From: an uncultured Pseudomonadota bacterium | GTDB lineage: Bacteria > Myxococcota_A > UBA796 > SXON01 | Reading direction: 5' to 3' | Length of the DNA stretch: 64,000 nt | Assembly (NCBI GenBank): GCA_903875225.1 | Contig: CAIQVJ010000108.1 | Location: 1 to 64,000, forward strand | In this document: positions 26,085 to 35,537 of the stretch, piece after piece | How positions within the stretch are numbered: the first letter of the stretch is position 1 | How the letters are laid out: every line of letters starts with the position of its first letter | The notes under the pieces: generated by a model | Told to the model about the DNA's origin: nothing | The model's input: only the letters and a program-made list of their open reading frames with translations | Databases searched by the model: none | Translations under genes and position numbers: made by a program

Positions 26085-26632
26085 CAGACGCCGCCCGCTT
26101 TCAGGTAGTTCGCCAGGGAGGTGTTGACCTGCTCGAGGTTGGGCGTGATGAGCGCCACGATGAACTTCTCGACCAACGGGCCCACCGTACCCGCGAGCAG
26201 GCGCGGCACGCCGGGGATGTCCTTCAAGCTGATGTCCAGGGTGCCAGCGAGGATCACCCGGGTCGAACCCGGACCTTCCTCGAGAAACCGCGTGCGCCCC
26301 TGGCACGACATGGCGTCGGTGAACACGCGGATCTTGATCTCCCACCGGCAGCCCCATGCGGCGTCGTCCCACGTCGCGTAGTCGTCCCAGCGCAACATCT
26401 CGGGCTTGATGATGCCCTGGACCGGGCGCGGGATCTCCCCCTTTCCGATCCACTCGTTGTGCAGCTTGATTCCGCCGTCGATCGGCTCCCGTTTCACGAC
26501 GTTGATCTGCTGGATGTTGGGCATGAACCGCGCCACGGCCGACATCTCGTCACGATAGGCCCGGAACACCCTCTCCCGCGGCTGCGGAATCACCGATGAG
26601 CTGTTGATCTGCATGGGGCCGTGCTCTATCAA
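26084..26632 (-). CDS. SRPBCC/START-like lipid-binding protein
   Basis: 182 residues. A helix-grip fold is suggested by the order: PQPRERVFRAYRDEMSAVARFMPNIQQINVVKREP (N-terminal helices), strands with KLHNEWIGKGEIP, MLRWDDYATWDDAAWGCRWEIKIRVF, RTRFLEEGPGSTRVILAGTLDISLK, and a long C-terminal helix PLVEKFIVALITPNLEQVNTSLANYLK. Such proteins carry hydrophobic ligands. As the first gene of an overlapping operon with TPM and Tim44-like (also lipid-binding in mitochondria) it could deliver lipid to the membrane. No signal peptide. The start (ATG 26632 or 26614) is uncertain. Confidence 0.7.
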   Translation of the reverse strand: MIEHGPMQINSSSVIPQPRERVFRAYRDEMSAVARFMPNIQQINVVKREPIDGGIKLHNEWIGKGEIPRPVQGIIKPEMLRWDDYATWDDAAWGCRWEIKIRVFTDAMSCQGRTRFLEEGPGSTRVILAGTLDISLKDIPGVPRLLAGTVGPLVEKFIVALITPNLEQVNTSLANYLKAGGV

Positions 26633-26661
26633 GGATCGGACTACCTGAATAGGCTGTCCGC

Positions 26662-28740
26662 GTGAACATCCTCATCTACGCGCTCGCTGCCGTGCTCGCG
26701 GGGGTGTTCGCCATCCGCGTCCCGCTCGCGGACCGTCGCGATCCCGCCCGACGCGCATTCTCCGCCCTGGCGACCACGATCTCGCTGACGTATGGTGGTT
26801 TCGCGCTCTACCTGTTGCCCGGGCTGGGGTGGTTCAAGTACGTGAACGGGGGCGCGGCGGCGTTCATCCCGCCTGCGCTGCTCGCGGTCGTGGAGACGTG
26901 CTTCGTTCAAGGCAATCGCCCGCGGGACCGCCGGCTGGCCCGCCTCACCGTGGCCTCGCCCCCGATCGCCATCGGGTTCATCCTGGTGGATGCCCTCTAC
27001 TTCTACGCGACGCCTCGCGCGAGCGTGCCCGAGGTGGTGCTCACCTTCTACGTGTTCGGCGGAGTGCTCATCTCCCTGCACCGGCTGTGGCAGCTCCAGC
27101 GGGGATCGTCCGACCCCGCCGAGCGCACCCGGCTGCGGTACACGCTCGGCCTCGCCGGCGCCACGATCGGCTTCTCGGCGCTCGAAGCGCTGATCCGCGC
27201 GTTCGTGATCGAGACCAACGATCTCCCGATCGGGATCCGCCCGGTGGTGGTGCAGGGCGCCTTTCCGCCGATCGGAGCCGTTTTCACGAGCTTCCTTCTC
27301 TATTTTCTCGCCCAGATCATCACCTCCTGGCGGCTGCTCGACATGGGGGTGCTGTTCGCCCGCCTCGCGGCCGTCGTGGGCGCCGCCTTCCTGCTCGTCA
27401 TCATCGACGTGTTCGCGGCGGGCATGCTGTTCGGCGACTACCCGGTGCACGGCTTCTTCCAGGTGTTCATGGCCTCGGCGATCTTCCTGCTCGCGTACGA
27501 GCCGCTCTCCAAGCAGCTCGAGACCTGGGCGGGACGGGCCATCAACTCGCGGGGCCAGCGCCTGATCGACGCGCTGGCGGCCGCCGATCAGGGCCTCGCC
27601 CGCGTGATCTCCATGGAGGGCCTCCGGGCCGCCCTGATGGACGGGATGATCGGCTCCGGGCGCGTCCGCGCCGCCGCGATGTACCTGTGGGACGCGGACC
27701 GGAGGGCCTACCGCCTCGACAGCGAGCGTGGAGTCCACGACCCTCCCCCGTCGCTCCAGGTCGCCCGCCAACCCTTCGTCGACGGGTTCGCAGAGGGGCC
27801 GTTCGTACGCATCGAGCACGAGCACATGCTGCGCTCCCAGGTCCAGCGCTCCGAGGTGCTGGAGCCCCGCCTGCGGACGATGCGCACGATGAATGCCGAC
27901 GTGGTGGTGCCCTTCCGGTCCGGCGACGTCGTGCTCGGCTGGCTCACCCTGCGAGATGCCGACGACGAGGGCTTCACCGAGGCCGAGGTGGCGGGACTCG
28001 CCAAGGTGGTCGACCGGGCGAGCGTGATCCTGGAGAACCTGCGCGGGTTCGAGCAATTGAAGGAGGAGCACCGGCTGGCGGCGCTGGGCACGATGGCGGC
28101 GGGGCTCGCGCACGAGATCCGCAATCCGCTCGCGGGGATCAAGGGCGCCGCCCAGTACCTGCAGGGCAGCGCGCGAGAGACCGACGACGCCGAGATGGTG
28201 AAGGTGATCATCGACGAGGTGGACCGGCTCTCAGGGGTGGTGAGCCAGTTCCTGGACTACTCGAGACCGCTCACCGTGGACAGGGCATCGGTCAGCGCCG
28301 AGCAGGTGGTCGCCCAGGTGGTCGCCCTGCTGCGCGCCCAGGGCACCCTCACCGAGCTTGTGACCGAGCACGCGCCGGACGTGCCCGAGGTCGAGGTCGA
28401 TCCCGGGAAGATCACCCAGGTGCTGATCAACCTCGGCCAGAACGCGATCACCGCGGCCGGGCCGAAGGGCCGGGTCACGTTCTCCACCCGGTTCGGCAAG
28501 CTCCGCGATCCCAAGGCGCGACTGGCGTCGGCCGTCGAGTTCGTGGTGGCCGACAACGGCGCTGGGATCGCCCCCGCTGACCTCGACAAGCTCTTCGTCC
28601 CCTTCTACACCACGCGCCACGAGGGCACGGGGCTCGGGCTCGCGATCTCCCGTCGCATCGCGCTCGCCCACGGCGGCGAGCTGGACGTGCGCAGCACGGT
28701 CGGCGTCGGGAGCGTGTTCACGCTCCGGGTGCCCGCGTAG
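26662..28740 (+). CDS. Sensor histidine kinase with 7-8 TM and GAF domains
   Basis: 692 residues from GTG 26662. The first 270 residues have seven or eight hydrophobic helices with a periplasmic His/Trp-poor loop; a GAF-like domain (about 295-450, AAMYLWDADRRAYRL, DVVVPFRSGDVVLGWLTLRD) follows; HisKA with AAGLAHEIRNPLAGIKGAA near 483 (phosphorylated His); HATPase with GQNAITAAG (N box), VADNGAGI (G1) and GTGLGLAI (G2) near 655. No receiver is fused. NtrB-like organisation suggests a nitrogen/redox type regulator, but no response regulator is adjacent. Its end overlaps mobA (antisense) by 23 nt. The SRPBCC start is 29 nt away, so promoters are divergent. Confidence 0.9.
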   Translation: MNILIYALAAVLAGVFAIRVPLADRRDPARRAFSALATTISLTYGGFALYLLPGLGWFKYVNGGAAAFIPPALLAVVETCFVQGNRPRDRRLARLTVASPPIAIGFILVDALYFYATPRASVPEVVLTFYVFGGVLISLHRLWQLQRGSSDPAERTRLRYTLGLAGATIGFSALEALIRAFVIETNDLPIGIRPVVVQGAFPPIGAVFTSFLLYFLAQIITSWRLLDMGVLFARLAAVVGAAFLLVIIDVFAAGMLFGDYPVHGFFQVFMASAIFLLAYEPLSKQLETWAGRAINSRGQRLIDALAAADQGLARVISMEGLRAALMDGMIGSGRVRAAAMYLWDADRRAYRLDSERGVHDPPPSLQVARQPFVDGFAEGPFVRIEHEHMLRSQVQRSEVLEPRLRTMRTMNADVVVPFRSGDVVLGWLTLRDADDEGFTEAEVAGLAKVVDRASVILENLRGFEQLKEEHRLAALGTMAAGLAHEIRNPLAGIKGAAQYLQGSARETDDAEMVKVIIDEVDRLSGVVSQFLDYSRPLTVDRASVSAEQVVAQVVALLRAQGTLTELVTEHAPDVPEVEVDPGKITQVLINLGQNAITAAGPKGRVTFSTRFGKLRDPKARLASAVEFVVADNGAGIAPADLDKLFVPFYTTRHEGTGLGLAISRRIALAHGGELDVRSTVGVGSVFTLRVPA

Positions 28741-29239
28741 TCGGGTCGGCGCCGCGCTCGTTCCGGTTCCCGATCCTGCCGACGTCCAGGTGGGTCGCCC
28801 CCAGGACCAGCCCCCGGACCGCGCCTCCCCTGCCCGCCCAGTCCGCGGCACGCCGCCGCAGTGCGGCTGACCACACGCCACACAACGGCGAGTCCGTCGA
28901 GAGCGCGCGGGCATCGCAGAGCGCCCTCACCTGCGCGACGTCGAGGGCAACGGCGTCGCAGGGGCAGACGAACACGTCGTCGTCGCCCCCGATCGCGGCG
29001 ATGCCCAGCAGCGGGTGGCGAAGCTCGGACCCGGGTTCGAGGAGCTCGGGGATGGCGAACTGCAGCAGTTCGGGCCGCGCCGTGCGCGCCACGATGCACA
29101 CGCTCAAGCCGGCGCCCTGCACCACCCGGGCCCGGGCGATCACCGCCGGAACACCGCCCTCGTCCACCAGCGCCTTGTCGGCGCCGTAGCGCCGGGAGAG
29201 CCCCCCGGCGAGGACGAAGCCGCGCGTGATCGGGCTCAC
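28718..29239 (-). CDS. mobA: Molybdenum cofactor guanylyltransferase
   Basis: 173 residues, short for MobA (about 190). GTG 29239 overlaps the moeA stop (GTGA). Nucleotide-binding loop FVLAGGLSRRYGADKALV, then VVQGAGLSVCIVAR, and ELRHPLLGIAAIGGDDDVFVCPCDAVALDVAQV with the metal-coordinating Asp in CPCDA. MobA transfers GMP to Mo-molybdopterin to make the MGD cofactor of nitrate reductase and DMSO-reductase-type enzymes. The C terminus is truncated relative to E. coli, but the catalytic core is whole. The Cys-Pro-Cys before the catalytic Asp is unusual compared with the common PCDxP. Confidence 0.82.
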   Translation of the reverse strand: MSPITRGFVLAGGLSRRYGADKALVDEGGVPAVIARARVVQGAGLSVCIVARTARPELLQFAIPELLEPGSELRHPLLGIAAIGGDDDVFVCPCDAVALDVAQVRALCDARALSTDSPLCGVWSAALRRRAADWAGRGGAVRGLVLGATHLDVGRIGNRNERGADPTTRAPGA

Positions 29240-30459
29240 GCCCACCGGTACCCCGCCCCTGCCCCGGAGGTCCACGTCCAGTCGAACACCTGTACGCTCA
29301 CCTCTCCGGCCACGAGGGTGGTCTCCGCGCCCACCATCATGAGCCCGTGCGCCTCGGCCATGCCCAGCACGTGGGCGCTCCCCTGCACTCCCGCGACCGA
29401 CGCCGTCGGAAGCCCCTCCGCACCCGGAGACAGCCGGACGCGAACAAGCTCGGGGCGGCCCGCGCGCCGCTTCCACGGGCGCTCCAACGCCGCGCGGACG
29501 ACCGGCAGGAACGGGTTGGGGTCGCCCAGCATCGTGCGCAGGACCGGGCGCACGAACTGCAGGAAGTTCACCATGCAGCTCACCGGATTCCCCGGCAGGC
29601 CGAACACCGGTCGATCCCCGATGAACCCGTAGGCGAGCGGCTTTCCGGGCTTCATCGCGACGCGCCAGAAGTCGATCGAGACCCCCATCCCGATGAGCAC
29701 GTCCTTCACGTGGTCGAAGTCGCCAACGCTCACTCCCCCGGTCGAGACCACGACGTCGCACTGCATCGCACGTCGAAAAGCAACCGCCAGCGCGACCGGG
29801 TCGTCCTCGACGATGCCGAGGTACACCGGCTCGACGCCGGCATCGCGGCACAAGCCCGCGAGGGCATGCAGGTTGGAGGACCAGATCTGGCCGGGCGCGA
29901 GGGGGAACCCGGGCTCCACGACTTCGTCGCCCGTGGAGAGCAGGCCGACACGAGGCCTGCACGTCACCAGCACGGAGGGGCGCCCGAGCGCTGCCAGCAC
30001 GCCGAGCGTGCCGAAGCCCAGGACGGTCCCGGGCGCCAGGACGGTCTGACCTGCCCGGATCTCGCTCCCCGCTGCCCGGATGTGCTGCCCGGGCGTGGCG
30101 GAGACGCGCACCGTGACCTGCGAGTCGGTCGACGCGGTGTCCTCGACCATCACGACGGCGTCAGCCCCTTCGGGGATGGGCGCGCCGGTCATGATCCTCG
30201 AGGCCTGCCCTGGACCCACCTCCCTCGACGGCACCCTCCCGGCAGCGATCGTCTCCAGCACGTCCAGATCGCCGGGGACGTCCGCCGCCCGCACGGCGAA
30301 GCCGTCCATCGCCGAGCCGGCCCAGGGTGGAAGGTCCACGGTGGCCGCGATGGTCTCCGCCAGCACCCGTCCCTGCGCGTGCTCGATCGGAACACGCTCG
30401 GTGGCGTTCGCCGGCACCCGCTCCATGACCCTCGCGAGGGCCTCCTCGATACTAAGCAT
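29236..30459 (-). CDS. moeA: Molybdopterin molybdenumtransferase
   Basis: 407 residues, standard length. Motifs: PPWAGSAMDGFAVR (AMDGYA type, metal/adenylyl-MPT site), GRVPSREVGPGQASRIMTGAPIPEGADAVVMVEDT, VGLLSTGDEVVEPG, DFDHVKDVLIGMG, MKPGKPLAYGFIGDRPVFGLPGNPVSCMVNFLQF, and a C-terminal beta domain. MoeA inserts molybdate into adenylylated molybdopterin. It overlaps xseA by 8 nt upstream and mobA downstream, so Mo cofactor genes are the tail of an operon that starts with unrelated functions. No moaA/moaC or mogA is in the window. Confidence 0.93.
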   Translation of the reverse strand: MLSIEEALARVMERVPANATERVPIEHAQGRVLAETIAATVDLPPWAGSAMDGFAVRAADVPGDLDVLETIAAGRVPSREVGPGQASRIMTGAPIPEGADAVVMVEDTASTDSQVTVRVSATPGQHIRAAGSEIRAGQTVLAPGTVLGFGTLGVLAALGRPSVLVTCRPRVGLLSTGDEVVEPGFPLAPGQIWSSNLHALAGLCRDAGVEPVYLGIVEDDPVALAVAFRRAMQCDVVVSTGGVSVGDFDHVKDVLIGMGVSIDFWRVAMKPGKPLAYGFIGDRPVFGLPGNPVSCMVNFLQFVRPVLRTMLGDPNPFLPVVRAALERPWKRRAGRPELVRVRLSPGAEGLPTASVAGVQGSAHVLGMAEAHGLMMVGAETTLVAGEVSVQVFDWTWTSGAGAGYRWA

Positions 30460-31771
30460 CGTCTTCCCCTGGGTTGTTCCTCACCGACTCCACCCGCGCC
30501 ACCGCCGACCCTCTCGCGAACCGCAGCGTGACTGCGTCCTCCGGCGCGAGCTGCCCCGCATCGTGCACCACCGCGCCCTCCCGCAGCACCAGCGCATAGC
30601 CGCGGTCGAGCACCCGGAGCGGAGACAGCGCCTGCAGCCGCGCATCCAGCGCGGCGACCCGATCTGCCCGCACCGTGCGCAGGCGCAGCTCCGCCGGCGC
30701 CAACCGGGCGCTCAGCGCCGCGAGCCGGTCCCGACTGGCGCGGACCTTCGCGCCGGTGGGCCCGAGCCGCGCATGCAGCGCAGTCACCCGCTCCCGGTTC
30801 CTCGGCCAGCGGGTGATCGCGAGGTGCAGGCGCTTTTCGAGCGACTCGTACTCCCGGCGACCGCGAGCGAGGCGCTCCCGGGGGTGTACCAGGCGGAGCG
30901 CCCCCACCCGCTCCCGGGCCCGGCTGGTGAGCCTGGAGACGGCGTCGTCCAGCCGATCCTGGGCGACGTCCAGGCCACGCTCGAGATCCTGGGCGTCGGG
31001 CACGACCGCCTTCGCAGCCGCGCTGGGTGTGGGCGCACGTAGATCGGCAGCGAGGTCGCAGAGGCACTGATCGGACTCGTGACCCACCGCGGAGATGATG
31101 GGCGCGCGGCTGGCCGCGACGGCGCGCACGGCAACCTCCTCGTTGAACGCGAAGAGGTCCTCCGCCGATCCGCCCCCCCGGCCCACGATGATCACGTCCA
31201 CTGCGGGGTGGGCGTTGAGCCAGCGGACCGCGCGCGCAATGTCGGCAGCCGCGCCCTCGCCCTGCACCCGGCAAGGCGCCACCACGATGTCCACCGGGAA
31301 GCGATCCCCGATCACCCGCAGCATGTCGGCCAGCGCCGCGCTGTTCTGCGCCGTCGCGATGCCCACCGTGCGCGGAAACGGCGGCAACGGGCGCTTCTTC
31401 GACGGGTCGAACAGCCCCTCGGCGCCCAGTCGGGCGCGCAGCTCCTCCAGCCGCTGGGCCAGGTTCCCCTCCCCCGACCGCTCGAAGCGCTGCGTGTTGA
31501 ACTGGTAGGTGCCGTTGACCGCGTAGCCGCTCACTCCGCCGAACAACCGGAGCTTGTCGCCCACCCGGAAGGTGGCCTTCGTGCGCGCCACAGCGCTCTT
31601 CCACATCACGCACTTCAGGCTGCTGGTGGCGTCCTTGAGCGTGAAGTACCAGTGGCCGGAGGGGTAGGGCTTGAACTCCGAGACCTCGCCCTCCACGACG
31701 CGGTCCCCGAACACATCGGCCAGGCACTCGGCGATGTAGGTGTTCAACTCGGTCACGGTGTGGACGGTCAT
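30452..31771 (-). CDS. xseA: Exodeoxyribonuclease VII large subunit
   Basis: 439 residues from ATG 31771. OB-fold N terminus (TVTELNTYIAECLADVF, VEGEVSEFKPYPSGHWYFTLKD, KCVMWKSAV), then the catalytic core with FDPSKKRPLPPFPRTVGIATAQNSAAL, VDVIIVGRGGGSAEDLFAFNEE (the GRGGGS signature), ISAVGHESDQCLCDLAADLRAPTPSAAA, and a long coiled-coil C terminus rich in Arg (about 260-400) ending in the VLDRGYAL motif. ExoVII degrades single-stranded DNA to oligonucleotides with XseB; xseB is not here. ATG overlaps the upstream membrane protein stop (ATGA). Extra coil may adjust subunit number. Confidence 0.93.
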   Translation of the reverse strand: MTVHTVTELNTYIAECLADVFGDRVVEGEVSEFKPYPSGHWYFTLKDATSSLKCVMWKSAVARTKATFRVGDKLRLFGGVSGYAVNGTYQFNTQRFERSGEGNLAQRLEELRARLGAEGLFDPSKKRPLPPFPRTVGIATAQNSAALADMLRVIGDRFPVDIVVAPCRVQGEGAAADIARAVRWLNAHPAVDVIIVGRGGGSAEDLFAFNEEVAVRAVAASRAPIISAVGHESDQCLCDLAADLRAPTPSAAAKAVVPDAQDLERGLDVAQDRLDDAVSRLTSRARERVGALRLVHPRERLARGRREYESLEKRLHLAITRWPRNRERVTALHARLGPTGAKVRASRDRLAALSARLAPAELRLRTVRADRVAALDARLQALSPLRVLDRGYALVLREGAVVHDAGQLAPEDAVTLRFARGSAVARVESVRNNPGEDDA

Positions 31772-34188
31772 GGTGACCTGCGACCGAGGCCGAACGCGGC
31801 CATCCCCAACGCACCCATCAGGGCGCCGGCCGCGGGCCAGAGCAGGTCCCCCGGCGTGCCCGGGTCGAAATCGAAGGTCACGTGGTGGCGGCCCGCAGGG
31901 ATGTCCACCGCGCGAAAGAGCAGGTCGGCGCGCAGGATCGGCGTCTCCGAACCGTCCACCGTCGCGACCCACCCCGGGTACCACGAGTCGGCCAGAACGA
32001 GCGTGCCCGGGCCCTCGGCCTCGATCTGCACGTGCTGGTCGGTGTAGGAGTCGATGACTGCCCTGCCGGGTGTGCCGTCTGCGCAGCCGACGTCCCCGCC
32101 GCCCTCCACGAACACGGCACTCCGAGGATCCGTGGCCTGGACCGCGGCGAAGATGGCGTTGGCCACGTCGGCCGCCCCCTCGGTCGCCCGGTAGCGGCAC
32201 GGCACCATGCGCGCCCGCGGGAGGGCGTCCGGGTCGGAGCCCACCTGCACCTCGCCGCCCCGGTACAGGTCCACGCCCGTGATCGGCCAGGTGCTCACCA
32301 CCCACTTCACGGCCATGCGCCGCGCGATGTCGATGTTCTGGAGGTAGCGCTGCACCTTGATCGCCCCCTTCACGCCCACGTCCATGCCGGCCAGGCCGAG
32401 CATGGCGTCGTTGCGGACGATCAGCAGCGGACTCGGGATCAGCACGTCGCTGGTGCCCCACAGGAGGTTCAGGCTCGCTGTGCCGACCTCGGTGTCGAGC
32501 TCGGGGCGGATCCGGCGGTCGAGGATCGCGGTGCGGTACCCCCCCGGCTCGGTCATCTCGGACGAGATCCAGACCGGCTTCTCCCGGGTTTCCACCTCTG
32601 GAAGCCTCGGGTGATAGTCGTGGCCGAACACCCATAGATCCAGCCCGACCAGCAGGATCAACGCCCGCGGCCGCCGCATCGACAGGCCCGCGGCGAGCAG
32701 GAACAGGAACGGGGTCCACGTGCGCGTCGAGAGCAGGGAGGTGCTGAGCCACAGCTCGTTGAAGATCTGGTCGACCTTCTGGGGGACCTCGGCCGCCGGG
32801 ATGACTTCTGCTGGCGCCAACGCCGCGGCGTGGAGCGGATCGAGCTCCGGTGGCGGCGGTAGTTCCGTCTTGGCGAGGTAATGGCTCGTCAGCACCGCGC
32901 GGATCGGGGTCTCCGCACCGCGCAACCCAAAGCCGGCGACCAGCATCCCGACCAGCAGGACCCAAGCACCGATCATCGCGCGGCGCCCGACGATGCCGGT
33001 GTCGCGGCTCACCCGCAGGCGGTCGAACCCGTGGGCGGCGAGCACCGCGAACGCGAGCGTGAACCAGATCGAGAACCGGGCCGGAAAGCGAAAGAACGAG
33101 AAGCCCGGCAGGTGGCGCACGAGCCCCCAGAGCGGGCTGCCGACCATGAGCAGCATCGCCACACCCGCGACCCCTGCCCACCACTTTTCGCGCCGGGCGC
33201 CCATCAGCGCGAGCACGAGCACCGGGAAGCCCAGGTAGAAGCACATCTCCCAGCAGTCCTCCCCCTTGCCCCAGTAGCTCTGGCCGCGGTGGTAGTAGGT
33301 CTGGTCGATGTCCACCGGCCGGTCGAAGCCGAACAACGCCGGAAGCACAAAGTTGAACACCTCCAGGATCGGCAGCTTGCCGATGTTCGCAAAGGCCGAG
33401 TCCACGCCGCCGTCACGCATCGAGAACTGGGAGAGCTGCAGCGAGGCCAGCAGCTGGGGCGACGCGATGAACGCGCCCACGGCCACGGCGACGGCCCACG
33501 CCGAGAGAAACCTCACGGGTCGCGGCGCACCGAGCCCGAGTCGCAGCGCATCGAGCGCGCAGAGCAGCCCGCCGAACGCCGCCGCCTGGGGATGCCCAGC
33601 CAGCCCCATCATGCCGATGGCGAGGGCGACGATGGGAAACCGCTGGCTCCGGGCTCCCCACAACGCCCAACCCAACCAGGCGAGGCCGTTCTGCATGCCG
33701 AGGTACAGCGTGTGGGAGATCATCAGCCCGGAGAACGCCCAGATGAGCCCGCCGAGCCACGAAGCCGCGGGGGGCAGGCCCATGCCGCGCGGCCCGGACC
33801 GGGCCGGTGACGGAGCCCGCAGGTAGAGGTAGGCGCCAACCGCGGCCAGCACCTCGTGTCCGAGGATCGTCCAGTCCATCGCGAGCCCGCCGGGCAGCAA
33901 CGCGAAGAGCAGCATGGTCGGGGGGTAGAGCAGGCCACCCTCCCCCTCCGCGAGCAGCGGGTAGCCGTTGGCGGTCTGGCTGGACCACCAGGGGACGATG
34001 CCCTGGCGCCACTGTGCCGCACCCCAGACCCGCCAGGGGTAGTGGTGGTGGCGCAGGTCGTGGTACCAGAACACGCCGGAGCCGTCTGCGGCGTCCGGGG
34101 CGAAAGCCACGGCGACGAGCGCGAAGAGGACGATCACGACCAACAGCTCGCGGGCGGTCACCCCCCGGACGGGGAGCGCGCTAGGCAT
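31768..34188 (-). CDS. YfhO-family polytopic membrane protein
   Basis: 806 residues. About twelve or thirteen transmembrane helices; the N terminus has the family motifs VFWYHDLRHHHYPWRVWGAAQWRQG and WSSQTANGYPLLAEGEGGLLYPP, in which Asp and His on an external loop fit a polyprenyl-phosphate-sugar-dependent GT-C transferase. A soluble C-terminal domain (about 560-780) is followed by a last helix. YfhO in Bacillus glycosylates lipoteichoic acid; here a glycan or lipid modification is inferred only. It overlaps rlmI-like gene 8 nt upstream and xseA downstream. Neighbouring functions give no clue. Confidence 0.8.
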   Translation of the reverse strand: MPSALPVRGVTARELLVVIVLFALVAVAFAPDAADGSGVFWYHDLRHHHYPWRVWGAAQWRQGIVPWWSSQTANGYPLLAEGEGGLLYPPTMLLFALLPGGLAMDWTILGHEVLAAVGAYLYLRAPSPARSGPRGMGLPPAASWLGGLIWAFSGLMISHTLYLGMQNGLAWLGWALWGARSQRFPIVALAIGMMGLAGHPQAAAFGGLLCALDALRLGLGAPRPVRFLSAWAVAVAVGAFIASPQLLASLQLSQFSMRDGGVDSAFANIGKLPILEVFNFVLPALFGFDRPVDIDQTYYHRGQSYWGKGEDCWEMCFYLGFPVLVLALMGARREKWWAGVAGVAMLLMVGSPLWGLVRHLPGFSFFRFPARFSIWFTLAFAVLAAHGFDRLRVSRDTGIVGRRAMIGAWVLLVGMLVAGFGLRGAETPIRAVLTSHYLAKTELPPPPELDPLHAAALAPAEVIPAAEVPQKVDQIFNELWLSTSLLSTRTWTPFLFLLAAGLSMRRPRALILLVGLDLWVFGHDYHPRLPEVETREKPVWISSEMTEPGGYRTAILDRRIRPELDTEVGTASLNLLWGTSDVLIPSPLLIVRNDAMLGLAGMDVGVKGAIKVQRYLQNIDIARRMAVKWVVSTWPITGVDLYRGGEVQVGSDPDALPRARMVPCRYRATEGAADVANAIFAAVQATDPRSAVFVEGGGDVGCADGTPGRAVIDSYTDQHVQIEAEGPGTLVLADSWYPGWVATVDGSETPILRADLLFRAVDIPAGRHHVTFDFDPGTPGDLLWPAAGALMGALGMAAFGLGRRSP

Positions 34189-35458
34189 GCTGGACCTCGA
34201 TCACCACGAACTTGAGGAACGTGCCCTCGGGAAAGTGCAACGCGGAGGGGAAGTCCGCGGCCTGCCCCCCCGTGTGGATCACCCGGCCCTGGCAGTTGGC
34301 CTTGCGCAGCCCGTCGACCAGCGCGCCCTGGAACTGGCGTGGGCTCACAGACCCGAGGTTCGAGCTCGCGATCAGCCAGCCACCCGGCGCGCATACGCGG
34401 GCAGCGGCAGCCACCAGGCGCGCGTAGTCCTGCTCCCCGGACCAGTCGCCCTCGCCGGAGTGGGAGTGTCCTGGAGGATCCAGGATGATCCTGTCGAACA
34501 CGCGCCCCTGGCGGCGAAACCGATCGAGCACCTTGAGCGCATCCTCCTCGATCCGCTCGTGTCGGGCCAGCGGCACGTTCAGGGCGAGGTTCTCATCGAG
34601 CTGATCGAGGTACAACCTCGACAGATCCACGCTCACGACCTCAGAGGCTCCGTTCACGGATGCGTGCACCGAGAATGCGCCGGTGTAGCAGAACAGGTTG
34701 AGCACCCGCGTGCCGACGTAGTAGGGGGCGAGCCACGTGCGGTTGTCCCGCTGATCGGGAAAGAGCCCGACGTCCTTCTTCGCCGCCGGCTCCACCCGAT
34801 ACCGCACGCCCCCTTCGGCCACGACCACCGTGCCAGGCGCTTGACCCTCGATCCGCCCGGGAGGGTTGGGCCAGACCCGCCCGTCCCGAACGTCGGGCCG
34901 CCATCCCACGTGTATGCTCCCCACCGCGGGGAAGACCTCGCGGATGCCTTCGACCAACGCCGGGAGCAGGCGCGTGAGGCTCGGGGAGTCGAGCGAGATC
35001 ACGACGTGATCGGCCCAGACGTCCAGGCGGACCCCGGGGAGGTCGTCATTCTCGCCGTTCACCCAGCGAAAGCACGTGGTGGTGGTGCCCAGCCCGAGGG
35101 AGCGGCGCAGCGCGAGGGCGCCGCGGAGCCGACCGGAGATCAGCGCTGCGTCGATCTTGCCGGCGTCGGACCGGAACCGGCGCGCCCGGATCCATCCGTC
35201 GTCGGCGATCGCGGCGCCCAGCTCGTCGCCGCCGACCGATCGCAACTGGACGATCTCGCCGGCCGCAGCCGCCCCTGCGACCACCTCGGTGGGGTACACC
35301 CACGGGAAGCCCTGACGCAGCCAGCGCTCGCTGTACCCGTTCACGACGAGCGTGCCGGGACCCGCTCTCACGGCGGGCGCGGGCGCCGCCGGTCGCGCCG
35401 CCGGCGCGGCGCGTGCAGGCGGGCGTGCGGGGGCACGGTGTGGCGGGGGCTTCGCCAT
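34181..35458 (-). CDS. Class I SAM-dependent rRNA cytosine methyltransferase, RlmI-like
   Basis: 425 residues from ATG 35458, following a Pro/Ala-rich N terminus (about 30 residues) that is an extension relative to E. coli RlmI. PUA-like N domain (LVVNGYSERWLRQGFPWVY), EEHIR-like central part (FRWVNGENDDLPGVRLDVWADHVV), KDVGLFPDQRDNRTWL, SAM motif VLNLFCYTGAFSVHASVNGASEVVSVDLS, catalytic motif ILDPPGHSHSGEG (Pro-Pro; the Cys nucleophile position is not seen after it, which RlmI does have in SCS), and SSNLGSVSPRQF. It may act on rRNA C5 sites or another RNA. It precedes the YfhO-like gene by an 8-nt overlap. Confidence 0.78.
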   Translation of the reverse strand: MAKPPPHRAPARPPARAAPAARPAAPAPAVRAGPGTLVVNGYSERWLRQGFPWVYPTEVVAGAAAAGEIVQLRSVGGDELGAAIADDGWIRARRFRSDAGKIDAALISGRLRGALALRRSLGLGTTTTCFRWVNGENDDLPGVRLDVWADHVVISLDSPSLTRLLPALVEGIREVFPAVGSIHVGWRPDVRDGRVWPNPPGRIEGQAPGTVVVAEGGVRYRVEPAAKKDVGLFPDQRDNRTWLAPYYVGTRVLNLFCYTGAFSVHASVNGASEVVSVDLSRLYLDQLDENLALNVPLARHERIEEDALKVLDRFRRQGRVFDRIILDPPGHSHSGEGDWSGEQDYARLVAAAARVCAPGGWLIASSNLGSVSPRQFQGALVDGLRKANCQGRVIHTGGQAADFPSALHFPEGTFLKFVVIEVQHA

Positions 35459-35537
35459 CAGGCGCCCCAGCCCCGCGGCGGATCCCGACGGAGCGGGAGC
35501 GACCGATCCCAGGGTGAAAGCACAGCCGGGGTTCCCA

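Noticed and set aside
26641..28113. 490-residue minus-strand ORF opposite the histidine kinase
   Set aside because: Antisense low-complexity His/Glu/Arg pattern; the plus strand has HisKA and HATPase motifs.
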